DNA of 64,000 nt from NCBI GenBank assembly GCA_003956705.1, contig QZCP01000690.1, positions 83,691 to 147,690 on the forward strand, written 5' to 3'. A program made the position numbers and the translations under genes. Below the pieces are notes generated by a model. It did not search any database and was not told where the DNA came from. It worked only from the letters and a program-made list of their open reading frames with translations. Below are positions 37,409-47,717 of the stretch, in pieces (the stretch's first letter is position 1; every line of letters starts with the position of its first letter). Source of the stretch: Brevipalpus yothersi (taxonomy: Eukaryota; Arthropoda; Arachnida; Trombidiformes; Tenuipalpidae).

Positions 37409-38992
37409 ATGATGACTTTTCTGTGCATCTCATCAATAATTTTTACCGTTATTTTTCGACTCATCATCTCTAGTCACTCACAAAATTGTTCAGTTGACGA
37501 TGGCTTTGTTCAGGATATATACGACTGTAGCAAATTTTTTTATTGCCAAAACGGTGGGGTTATCAGCACCTTCCAGTGTGAAAAAGGTGCATTTTATGAT
37601 CAAAAAAATAATATATGTGACTGGATACGAGATGAATCTCAGTGTCCCAATGCAAGTCAGGCTTCAATTTATAGCTCAAAAAGTGCATCTTCCATTGATA
37701 TATCTTCACCTGATGTAAAGAAAAAAGCTTCAACATTGACACCGACAACTCTTTTCCAAGATGTACATGTACACCTGAAGAACGGCTCCAAACAAACTCA
37801 TCTACATGAGTACAGCTATGAAAGTAAATATGTAGTTGTGTGTTACTTCACCAATTGGGCCAGTAATCGATCGAAAATTAGTTTTATTCCTGAAAATGTT
37901 AATGTTGACTATTGTACCCATATCAATTATGCGTTTGTCGTTTTGGATGAAGATACTCTCACAATTAAGCTACACGATCGCTGGATAGATGTGGGAAGAC
38001 AATTTTTGAAAAGAATCGTCAAATTGAAACAGAAAAATCCTATCCTCAAAGTGCTACTATCCATAGGCGGTTGGGTTGATTCAGCTGGCGACAAGTATTC
38101 ACGATTAGTTAATTCGCCGATGGCGCGAAAAAAATTTATCGATCATGCTCTGCAATTGTTGAGAAAATTGAATTTCGATGGCTTAGATATTGATTGGGAA
38201 TATCCGAAATGCTGGCAAGCTGAGTGTATCAAAGGCCCTGAAAGTGATAAATATGCGTTCGCAGAGTTTGTTAAAGAAATTAAGTTAGCTTTTCGACCTC
38301 ATGGACTTTTGGTGACCGCCGCTGTATCACCAAGCTATCCGATTGTTGATGCCGGATATCATGTCAAATCTTTGGCCAAAAATTTGGATTTTGTCAATGT
38401 GATGGCCTATGATTACCATGGACAGTGGGAAAAATTTGCATCTCATCATGCACCCCTCTATGCTCGACCCAAATCATGGTCATTCGATTTGTCTGATCAA
38501 TATTTGAACATAAATTTCACAATTCATTATTGGATCAGTCGCGGAATGCCTTCGAGAAAATTGGTTTTGGGCCTTCCTTTGTATGGTCGATCTTTTACAC
38601 TTACTGGTCCAGCTGATAGCCACCCTGACAAGGGTTTCGGTATGTCTGCCATTGGCGGTGGTGAACCGGGCCAATTTACCCGGGAAAGAGGTTATCTATC
38701 TTATTATGAAATATGTGATAATGTTCGAAGAAATGGTTGGATAGTGGAAAGAGATGAAAGTGGAGCAGCTTTCGCTCATCATAACGATCAATGGGTTGGC
38801 TATGATGATCCTGAAACTCTGAGAAGAAAATCACAATATATCAAACAGATGAATTTACTGGGTGCCATGGTTTGGGCTCTTGATTTAGATGATTTTTCAG
38901 CTCTTTGCTGTAGTTCGCCTTATCCTCTTATGCGGACATTGAACGCCCATCTCAGAGAGTTAGAATTGCCAACCAATATCACATGTGTGTAA
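37409..38992 (+). CDS. Chitinase, GH18 catalytic domain preceded by a CBM14 chitin-binding domain
   Basis: Single coding exon of 527 residues. Residues 1-25 form a signal peptide. Residues 27-79 are a CBM14/peritrophin-A domain with its six cysteines (27, 40, 46, 57, 70, 79). A Ser/Thr-rich linker follows, then the GH18 barrel from about residue 140 with KVLLSIGGW and the catalytic motif FDGLDIDWEYP, in which Glu264 is the acid/base. Later family motifs VMAYDYHG, LGLPLYGRSF and GAMVWALDLDD are all present. It should hydrolyse chitin outside the cell (cuticle or gut matrix turnover). The chitin-binding domain is N-terminal, whereas the common arthropod layout is catalytic domain then linker then CBM14. 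No introns occur in 1.6 kb of coding sequence. Confidence 0.96.
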   Translation: MMTFLCISSIIFTVIFRLIISSHSQNCSVDDGFVQDIYDCSKFFYCQNGGVISTFQCEKGAFYDQKNNICDWIRDESQCPNASQASIYSSKSASSIDISSPDVKKKASTLTPTTLFQDVHVHLKNGSKQTHLHEYSYESKYVVVCYFTNWASNRSKISFIPENVNVDYCTHINYAFVVLDEDTLTIKLHDRWIDVGRQFLKRIVKLKQKNPILKVLLSIGGWVDSAGDKYSRLVNSPMARKKFIDHALQLLRKLNFDGLDIDWEYPKCWQAECIKGPESDKYAFAEFVKEIKLAFRPHGLLVTAAVSPSYPIVDAGYHVKSLAKNLDFVNVMAYDYHGQWEKFASHHAPLYARPKSWSFDLSDQYLNINFTIHYWISRGMPSRKLVLGLPLYGRSFTLTGPADSHPDKGFGMSAIGGGEPGQFTRERGYLSYYEICDNVRRNGWIVERDESGAAFAHHNDQWVGYDDPETLRRKSQYIKQMNLLGAMVWALDLDDFSALCCSSPYPLMRTLNAHLRELELPTNITCV

Positions 38993-40057
38993 TACTCGAG
39001 TAGAAAAATTGGAGACTTTGATACATCAACTGGGCCCAGTAATTTGATATTTTGAGCAAAATCTGATACTGCTATGAATAGTAATGCTACCCATTACTGT
39101 CTCCGAGATTGATGATCAGAATCGTGCAATCTTTGTTAATTTAAAAACATGGAAAATTAGACATGTGCTACTGACAACTTGTTGATTCAATAAATTTTTC
39201 TTCAGAAGAATTATTACAGAGTTTATAAATATTTCTACAGTATTGCTTCTACATTAAATTCACGGTGAGTTGATTATAAATTTAGATATTTAGATATTGG
39301 AGTGAGGAACGTCTTAAATAAATCTCATGCCCTAAACGAATTTTTTCCGAGGTAGGTTCTGATCCATTTCAACCCAGGGGTACACTTTTTTGACTTTGCC
39401 TCCGTTTCTGATTTGGCTTAAGCAGAATATTATTAAACTGTTTGATAGTTGTAGGGAAAGAAAATTTGTTACAAAAATTTCTGAATGTGAATTGAACTAA
39501 CCAAGTAGGCATTGTCAGTGCCCATTCAGGGTGTTAGTTACGAAACTAATTAGAATTAGAATTCCACTTATGATAGGACATGGTTCTTTTCCCAAGACTC
39601 GTATCATTCCGACACTTGAAATTCACGTCATCATACTCTAGTTAGAGATGTCTCAAGTGTTTCCGAGCAGCTTGTGTACATCAATGAGCCAGAGATCGAT
39701 TTTCGATTGAGCCATCTGAGACAATCAACAACAAAAATCGGAGGCAAATAACAGATAACACAGGAAGCGAGAAGATAAAGCTAGATTTCTCTGTGAAAGC
39801 TGAGAAATGCTCAACATCGAACGTTGCATAGAAGAAGGTGGAGAGTCTCTCTCTATGATTTGCTTCTGAAATTCTCTGAGAAATAATTGGGATGAAGCGA
39901 ATGAAATCACAGTGTAAAGCACCGTCAACAAGTAACCTAATATAGCCTCGAAGTAGAACGATTACACTTGCAATTGAAAGCGTTTCAAGAGAAGCTGATA
40001 ATAGTGATCAGAGAGAGAAAGACTTCTAGAGAAACGCTCGAGAGATCCCGATAAGAG

Positions 40058-40117
<60 letters not shown>

Positions 40118-40263
40118 AAAGTGATTACACTTTCTGAATCATCTCGAGAATATAAGATCAAGACAGAAGAGAAAAGTTTCTTTCCTTGAGTAGAAGTGCA
40201 TTCCACCATAAGTGTTTCACAATTTGAAAAGTATTCTACATCTTCAAGTCTGATCTGTGAATA
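38993..40263. other. Intergenic
   Basis: Contains the chitinase 3' trailer (AATAAA at about 39190), AT-rich DNA and an (AAAG)n/(GA)n tract at about 40054-40114. A TATAAG at 40151-40156 is a plausible core promoter for the thyroglobulin-repeat gene that starts at 40264. Confidence 0.5.
40151..40156 (+). promoter_or_regulatory. TATA-like element of the thyroglobulin-repeat gene
   Basis: TATAAG lies 108 bp upstream of the ATG, directly after a GA microsatellite. A second TATATAAG occurs at 40623-40630 inside intron 1 of the same gene, but transcription from there would omit the signal peptide. Confidence 0.4.
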
Positions 40264-41171
40264 ATGAAGTTCATCATCGTTTTAATCGTCGTCACCTTAT
40301 CTTTCATCGAATTAAGTAATGCCGCTGCTGCTGCAGGTAAGTCATTTTCGATTCCAATTGAACTTGTAGCGATGATCTAGTAAAACAATCTTTTAGAAAT
40401 ATTGGATGAGGAAGATTTTGATATCTGAACTCTGTTTGATTCAGTAATTTTCCCGCTCCTTTTTAGAGCGTAGAGTGCAACTTTGTCACTCTTGACCCAC
40501 AGCTCTGATACCTGTCAAAGAGTGGAAAATCTAGGATGAAAGATGTCCAGAAACTCTGAATGATTCTGAATCTTTAAACATTATAAAATCTCCCATGTGT
40601 TCATCAATCAGAAGATGTTGGCTATATAAGGGTGAATCTAACCACTAAATGTTCTACTTTCAGTTGAAGGTAGCAAATGCCAAAAGCAAAAAGGTCTTGG
40701 AGAAAGAAGAAAAGATGCCCCAAAATTAATTCCCGAATGTGATTCCAATGGAGAATACAAGCCTCTCCATTGTTTCACAGAAGGTGGAAAAAAGATGTGC
40801 CAATGTTGGCATCCCAAAACTGGTGATCTCATGAAAGGACCTTCCCCAACAACCAAATCTTGTGACTGTGTGATGGCTCGACATGAAGCTGAAAAGAAAA
40901 GTCGATCCGGATGTAAGTTGAGATTGATCTCTCCTTTCCTCTGTGTATAACAGATTGATGGAAATCTTTATTAAACTTTTTTCATTATTGTCTCAATTAT
41001 ACAGCAATTGGACATCACACACCTCGTTGTGAAAGTGATGGCACATTCTCCAAGAAACAATGCAGCGGTTCCACCGGTATGTGTTGGTGTTCCAAGCCCA
41101 ATGGTGAAAAAATAAAGGAAACTGAGAAGCGTCCTGAGAAAGGAAATGGCAAAGAATTCCAGTGCTCATAA
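40264..41171 (+). CDS. Secreted protein with two thyroglobulin type-1 repeats
   Basis: Three exons: 40264-40336, 40664-40912 and 41005-41171. Both introns are phase 1 and the product has 162 residues. Exon 1 encodes a signal peptide (MKFIIVLIVVTLSFIELSNA). Exon 2 encodes the first repeat: Cys in SKCQKQ, IPECDSNGEYKPLHC, CQCW and SCDC. Exon 3 encodes a shorter second repeat: TPRCESDGTFSKKQC, MCWCSKPNGEK and FQC. The first repeat has CQCW in place of the usual CWC core, while the second keeps CWC. Thyroglobulin type-1 repeats often inhibit cysteine cathepsins or bind proteases. In an arthropod this could control digestive or cuticle proteases, or be an effector; none of these roles is shown by sequence alone. 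An AATAAA lies at about 41265. Confidence 0.88.
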
Positions 41172-41985
41172 ATACCATTGGATGGATGACAATATGGAAA
41201 AACGAAGAGGGAAAGAGAGATGTCAGATTTTGTTTCCGTTTGCAGATAAATGAATAGTTTTAAAATAAAAGCTTGATAGTTCAGTGTCAAAGCTTTCTTT
41301 TTTTTTATTCTCCTTCCTCTTTTCTCGATCACAATAGACATTGTAACTCTTTTCGAATTAAGTACGGTGTATTGGATAGAACGGAACTAGAGTTTTAGCC
41401 ATTGAAAAGACTTGTTTGTGCGTTAGAAATCCCTGAACACTATCGGAAATCAGTGGAATATCGTTACAATATATCTATATTCAAACACATCCCTTACATT
41501 AAATTCTGTCAATTTAGCGTGATTGAATGGGAAAATATTTGATCAGCTTGTGAGAACTAGTCAAATAGCTCTTCGAATTGATATATTTGTGTAACTAACT
41601 AATCTTTTGAATTGTTCAAGAACTATTTTGCTAAAAAATTCGAGAATGAAAATACCGATGCTGACTATATTTTATCTAGAGGGAGGATAATGTCAGTTGA
41701 TAAAATACAAAGAAAATGCAGACAATCTCTGAAATGTTTATAAATTTTTTATTTATACATTGATTCCGGGAAAAATGTGGGTTTATACAGGAATGGATTC
41801 TTATTCAGAGGCAAGCAGTGGTATTTCTGAATATTTTTTCAAGAATCATAAAGAAAAAAATTTCTGCTTGAAGAAACATTTTTATCGTATTTCAAGGATC
41901 AGATGAGGTATAACAAACGGATTCCAATAACAAGTGAAGTCGAACAACAATAATTTAGAGCTTACATATGGGTTTCGTCATGATT
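41172..41985. other. Convergent spacer
   Basis: Tail-to-tail spacer between the thyroglobulin-repeat gene (+) and peptide copy 2 (-). No gene or RNA recognised. Confidence 0.5.
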
Positions 41986-42397
41986 CTAACGTCCATAAAT
42001 ACCGTAACGACCATAGTAATAGGGGTATCCATAATAGTATGGATAGTAGTATGGAACATGCCGTGGATATATTGTTCTGAATTTGAAAGATAGTCAGAAT
42101 CGAAATTAAGAATTTATTTAGGAGGACTGAATATCCTAACTTCCTGAAATCTTCAATGTATAGAAGGACAATGGAATGATGGAAATTTCAGTGGATGAAT
42201 AATTGATCATAATTGATGGAACACTCACCCTGGGTAATAATAACCCCATCCGAAAATAGCCCTTGATAGAGAAACCATCGAGTATAAAACCACCAAAACA
42301 AACTGGGAAAAAGAACCAGAATTCAGAAAATCAATTAAAACTCTAGAATTCTTGTTGAATAAAGTACAGAAGTGTAGAAACTCACCAGAAATTTCAT
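41986..42397 (-). CDS. Small secreted Tyr/Gly-rich peptide, copy 2
   Basis: Paralogue of the gene at 3339-3811. Three exons: 42397-42386, 42302-42229 and 42076-41986. Phases are 0 and 2, giving 58 residues. Exon 1 encodes only MKFL, as exon 1 of copy 1 encodes only MKLL. The signal peptide ends near SLSRA and is followed by IFGWGYYYPG, then a Tyr/Pro-rich segment and the tail GYPYYYGRYGIYGR. It has no cysteines. Copy 1 carries an extra 21 nt exon (3589-3569) at the point where copy 2 runs directly into its last exon, so the two genes differ by one exon. The C-terminal GR could be a processing or amidation-type end, but I have no direct support for that. Confidence 0.8.
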
Positions 42398-42464
42398 TTT
42401 GGACAATTTTTCACAGAGCTTATTGAACTCGAGATAACTCGACACCAAGCCACAACTGAAGCCA

Positions 42465-42473
42465 ATCGATAAA
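42465..42473 (-). promoter_or_regulatory. Conserved TATA-like element of peptide copy 2
   Basis: TTTATCGAT on the minus strand, about 70 bp upstream of the start codon, matching the element at 3884-3892 upstream of copy 1. Confidence 0.4.
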
Positions 42474-42528
42474 TGAAAGTTGAGTTCGCTATGATGAAAA
42501 ATATACCGTTAGTAAATCTTGCGGTGGC

Positions 42529-43334
<806 letters not shown>

Positions 43335-43360
43335 AAAAGAGAATTGATTGGGGGAGGAAA

Positions 43361-43610
43361 TAGGTGTTTATAGTTAGCGGTCAACGCTAATGACATTGTT
43401 GGAACCATTTTCCTTCTCACTTGGTGTCAGCACGCTTGAAGGATTAAATAGATCTAAACATGATATTAAGATTCTTAATTTAAGAATTGTGAGAATGCTT
43501 TTACAGATAGTTATGCAAATGTCCAAAATGAGAAACTTTCTCATTTTACATTACGATTGTGACCACTGGAGTGCATCACAGAGATTCCCTGAAAGTCAGT
43601 CAAAAGCTGG
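43361..43610 (-). promoter_or_regulatory. Duplicated upstream block, copy 2
   Basis: Matches 4001-4250 and 49100-49430: TAGGTGTTTATAGTTAGCGGTC, CAGCACGCTTGAAGGA, AAATAGATC, CAGATAGTTATGCAAATGTCC and GACCACTGGAGTGCATC. More diverged than the other two copies. Confidence 0.55.
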
Positions 43611-44057
43611 TCAGTTGTGAGAAAATTAGATTTTCAGGGCCAAACATTAATTAATAATTTCGATCGGAGCTTTTTATGAAACAATGAAAGGGAGAAAGAG
43701 AGAGCCTGATAATATGACCAGGAAAAGTGATCTTTCCGATTGAGAATTCCAATTAAAACCTACTGAAACGTGCCAAGGTGTGTGATACTGATGACCCATG
43801 ACAGTTCATGGCCTTGACACAAGAATTATTTTGAATTTTGAATTCTTATTGATAAATCGAGAATAACTATAATTTTTCGGTATAATTATTCTGATCCAGC
43901 AAGAAGTTCTAGCATGAATCATCAGCTAAACGACTCGGTGAAAGTTCATAAAGATAGAGAAGAATCTTGTAATCGGGAAAATGATTCAATTCTCGTGCAT
44001 GTTTAGTCTTTCTATCATAAATAAAAGCGTGAGACCAAACTTACACCAGAATTTTCA
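43611..44057. other. Intergenic
   Basis: AT-rich DNA between the upstream block of peptide copy 2 and the decayed peptide body at 44058-44200. No gene recognised. Confidence 0.45.
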
Positions 44058-44200
44058 AACACTCCCCATGAATGCCAATCCTGTACGATATGTCAGAAAT
44101 ACCTGAGGGATCGAGCTTCAAAACAAGCTAACTGAAAATTCAAAATTGTAAGATTCAAGCTCAAAGATGTAGAAACTTAAAATTAACTTCATTTTGAGTA
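44058..44200 (-). pseudogene. Decayed body of a Tyr/Gly-rich peptide gene
   Basis: The minus-strand ATG at 44192-44190 sits in CAAAATGAAGTTA, identical to copy 1, but the donor that follows is lost (TTTTAAG in place of GGTGAG). The next 100 bp align to copy 1 intron 1 (TTTCTA..AT..AGCTTG..ATTTTGA..TTCAG) and to the end of exon 2 (TGG.A..CATGGGGAGTGTTT against TGGTACCCATGGTGAGTGCTC), where the second donor is also broken (GGGAG). No matching last exon is visible. It lies 114 bp from the 3' end of the acyl-CoA oxidase gene. Confidence 0.5.
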
Positions 44201-44313
44201 CAGTTGAGCGGAGAAAATTGAACAAATTTGATCTGATTTATTGAGGTTAAAAAATCAATGTTTAGGTGATTTATACAAAAATAGCTTTAATCAAAATGCT
44301 GGGGGGTTAAAGA

Positions 44314-46425
44314 TCAAAGCTTTGACTTAAATTTTGCTACTACAGAATCTACCATAGCTTTTTCAGTGAATTCCTTATACCATTCAGGCCGTTCGAAAGC
44401 TCCCTTACTGTGGGTGAGAGCATCGAATATATTCTCATATAGTCGACCATCAGAATATCCTAGAGAAGAATTTAAAATATGATCCGGTGGAGCAAATGAA
44501 TCGATCAATGCAACACTGTCATCTTTCAATTCGGAGCAGAGTCGAAGAATAGTGTTCTGAAGACTGGTTAACTTTCCAATTGGCTCCGTGAAGTAGCCAA
44601 CATTCAGGAGAATGGCAAAATGTTTCTCCAGAGACCACAATCCATACAACAGGCCAAGACGTTCGAGAACAATCTTATTCTCGGAAGGCATTTGGAATTC
44701 CTTACAGAATCGTGCGAATCGTGTGAGAGCTTCACATTCAAAAAATGCTATTGATAATGTGCGAAGATAATAGACTTGGGCATTGCTTTTGGAGATGAAC
44801 ATATCCTTGAATTGATCATTTAGTTTCATCATTTTTCGATGACCTTCCCTTAATAGATAGGAGACTAAGAATTGATAAGCATTCATGACTCGTTCCATTG
44901 TGTCCAGCTCATCAGTCTGTTGAGTTGATAGAATGGAATCCATTGAATCTAGATAGTTAACAGATTCAAAGTACGATTGAATCTTTCGATTGTTCTCTAA
45001 TTTATCATGATAAAATTTCAACAAATAGTTGCTTGTTTGTTGTAATAAAACATTATTGTCCCCTTCATAAGTATTATTGGCGTCATGGTCATTTCGAAGT
45101 TCACCAAATCTTGCCGCCTTCAAGTATCCATGACCTCCACAGCATTCTCGACATTCCTGGATAGCATCTCGAGCAAGCCATGTTGCAACCGCTTTTCCGC
45201 ATGATGATAGGGAATGTATCTCGGAACCCATGTCCAACACTTGATCGGTGATCGCATTGAATGCACTAACGAAAAAGTCCACATAATCTAAGAAAAGTGA
45301 ACCGAAAAAATTTTGCATAACATATGATACGGCCACATATGGCAACAGACGCCATTGTTGAGTCTGATATTCAATCACCGGCCATTCAGCACCATTATTG
45401 CTTGGTCCAAATTGTCGTCTCAATGCTGAATATCGTACAGCTATTGTGAGTGCTGATTGTATATTACTTAAACTGAACATTATGATGAAAATTCTTCCCG
45501 CAGATAGGACTCCCAGAGTGATACCGAATCGTTTTGATTCATCTTTAACTTTTGACAAATATTTGCCGTCAGCAGTCACATCGGAATTCTTGTTCATCAA
45601 AGCTTTCTTGGGAATTCGATATTGATTAAAATTCATGAAACCATTGTCCAGTCCATTTAATCCGATTTTACCACCCATATCACCGATTACAATATTTTTG
45701 AATGGTAGCAAAGTTCGAGGATCCCGGACAGGAACCATAAATGAATGTAAACCATGACACTGGCCGTCTGGTGTGTAGAGTTGAGCAAAAACAACCACAT
45801 GAGTTGCCGATTGTCCTAAGACACCAGACCACACTTTGGTTGCCTCTAAGCTTGGTGTATTCAATATGAATTCTTGAGTATTTGGATCAAAAGTAGCTGT
45901 GGTACGCAATTCTTTTGTATTGGAACCGTGGGCAAGTTCGGTTATACTGATAGCGCCGAGAGCATTGAAGTCACAAATGTCCTGGATGAGATTACTTTCT
46001 CGATCTGAATTGTCTGTTTTGGCTGAAACGATGAAATATTCATAACTTAATACTCTCTTGACCATCAGAGACCAAGAAAATTGTCCTAAAGCTTGTACAA
46101 ATGCTGGTATCTGATGAGGTTGAGACAGATATTCATCTTCAGTTGCAAACCTGAATTCAGCTAATCTTTTGAGCCTTTGGAATGTTATTTTACGTTCCTC
46201 TTCACGACTCAATTCTTCCCATGGTGTTCTGGTGAACAGAGGATCTTGCTTGAGAGTTGACCATACACGATGCTTAAATTCGACCACACTATCACCGTCC
46301 AAAATTAATTTCATCTGTTTCCAATCAAATGATGCCCGAGAGCGTGCTTCATCCAATGGACCTGATGGCCAATCGGAAATGAATTGGGACATTGATTCCA
46401 CATCTAGTTCGGTAGGAGAAAGCAT
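44314..46425 (-). CDS. ACOX3: Peroxisomal acyl-CoA oxidase, ACOX3-like
   Basis: Single exon of 703 residues. It catalyses the first, FAD-dependent step of peroxisomal beta-oxidation, making trans-2-enoyl-CoA and hydrogen peroxide. Visible signatures are AISITELAHGSN (substrate and FAD site, about 158-169), the RRQFGP segment near 336-341, CRECCGGHGYL (425-435) and NNTYEGDNNVLLQQTSNYLL, whose Glu454 is the catalytic base. The last of these is closest to the branched-chain (pristanoyl) ACOX3 group. The protein ends in SKL (701-703), a canonical PTS1 peroxisomal import signal. The absence of introns over 2.1 kb is notable for an animal acyl-CoA oxidase. The substrate class is inferred from similarity only. 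Confidence 0.93.
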   Translation of the reverse strand: MLSPTELDVESMSQFISDWPSGPLDEARSRASFDWKQMKLILDGDSVVEFKHRVWSTLKQDPLFTRTPWEELSREEERKITFQRLKRLAEFRFATEDEYLSQPHQIPAFVQALGQFSWSLMVKRVLSYEYFIVSAKTDNSDRESNLIQDICDFNALGAISITELAHGSNTKELRTTATFDPNTQEFILNTPSLEATKVWSGVLGQSATHVVVFAQLYTPDGQCHGLHSFMVPVRDPRTLLPFKNIVIGDMGGKIGLNGLDNGFMNFNQYRIPKKALMNKNSDVTADGKYLSKVKDESKRFGITLGVLSAGRIFIIMFSLSNIQSALTIAVRYSALRRQFGPSNNGAEWPVIEYQTQQWRLLPYVAVSYVMQNFFGSLFLDYVDFFVSAFNAITDQVLDMGSEIHSLSSCGKAVATWLARDAIQECRECCGGHGYLKAARFGELRNDHDANNTYEGDNNVLLQQTSNYLLKFYHDKLENNRKIQSYFESVNYLDSMDSILSTQQTDELDTMERVMNAYQFLVSYLLREGHRKMMKLNDQFKDMFISKSNAQVYYLRTLSIAFFECEALTRFARFCKEFQMPSENKIVLERLGLLYGLWSLEKHFAILLNVGYFTEPIGKLTSLQNTILRLCSELKDDSVALIDSFAPPDHILNSSLGYSDGRLYENIFDALTHSKGAFERPEWYKEFTEKAMVDSVVAKFKSKL

Positions 46426-47292
46426 TTTTATCTTTGGATGGTCGAAACTTTGTTCAATTCAATATGAGAAAGATGACAAGAAAAAATGTGAAATAAAATA
46501 AAATAAAATAGAATAGTTTCCAAATTATGTGAACAATTTGTGAAGATGATGGAAGATGCTGAAAAGATGGATCAAGTGGATATCAAATAAAGCTGGGACT
46601 CATTGACACTTGTTGACAGAACATAATCCGATTGTTAAATGAGCACAAATACTTTTTGCAATCGTCGCGAAAGGTTCGTAGTATGATCACGCACAGTTTG
46701 GTGGGTTAAAATTTATTGCGAAATATTAGTCAAAAAAAGAGAGAGAGAACAAATCGCATTACTTTAGAAGAAAACTATTAATTCTCAATTCAAAGTACTC
46801 ATGAATGAGGACAACTTTTCAGTACATAAAAGTTTGTTGTTACTGTTCACCAGATGATTAACGGAGTTATTTACACTGACAATACTCTGATCAATTGTCT
46901 CTCGCTTCCTCTCTCCAACGGAATTCATTTGACGTTAATGTGGATGCTTGCAGAGGTTCCATCAGACTGATGATGAACAGGTGAGAAGCTGATATCAATG
47001 AAAACAACTTATGAATGATTTTTTATTCTCTCCATTCATATTGACGTGGAAGGAGGGATGAAAGATTTTTTTCTTCTCTCTTCCATCTCTCCCAACAGTA
47101 AACAGGAGGAGGAGGCTCACAAGAGAGAAAGAGAGAGAGAGAGAGAGAGGAGGCTGAGGGGAGGGAAAAGAATGCGAAGACAAGTAATTAGCCTGGAACG
47201 TTACGTTTCAGTCAGTTGGACAAGAAATATTCATCTTGAGGCTTCGAAAAACTATAAACAGTATTTTCCAGGTAAACTTGATTCCTTAAGTG

Positions 47293-47343
<51 letters not shown>

Positions 47344-47520
47344 GTGTTCAACTGTGTTTTGGATGTTACTTGAATCACTTGTTATCATTGACTGACATTT
47401 TTTGTCCTCACATACATACACACGCGTTTAAGAACTCACTAATTGTAGAGAAAAGATTAGTCAACTTTTTCCAATAAAATATGACATTGAGAGGAGAGAG
47501 AAAAAATTTTTCCCAAAAAA

Positions 47521-47523
<3 letters not shown>

Positions 47524-47581
<58 letters not shown>
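47524..47581. repeat. (CT)n microsatellite
   Basis: CT tract of about 58 bp directly followed by TTACAG, so it would act as the polypyrimidine tract of the candidate acceptor at 47587. Confidence 0.95.
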
Positions 47582-47586
<5 letters not shown>

Positions 47587-47717
47587 GGAAAAGCCCGCTC
47601 GGTGATCATGACGAATCTGACAGAATGGGATGGCAAAGTATCGTCACTCGCCAATTTCAAGTCAAATAATGACAATAATAATGATTATGATGATGAAAGC
47701 GATGTCGTTGATCGGTA
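47587..47717 (+). other. Candidate exon of an unidentified gene
   Basis: Bounded by (CT)n-TTACAG on the left and ATCG/GTACTT on the right. One frame reads MTNLTEWDGKVSSLANFKSN, then an acidic Asn/Asp-rich run ending DDESDVVDR, with a potential N-glycosylation site near the Met. It could be the first coding exon of a membrane or secreted protein, but no following exon was found, so confidence is low. Confidence 0.2.

Noticed and set aside
40623..40630. TATATAAG inside intron 1 of the thyroglobulin-repeat gene as an alternative promoter
   Set aside because: It would give a product without the signal peptide and starting mid-exon. A chance match is more likely in AT-rich DNA.
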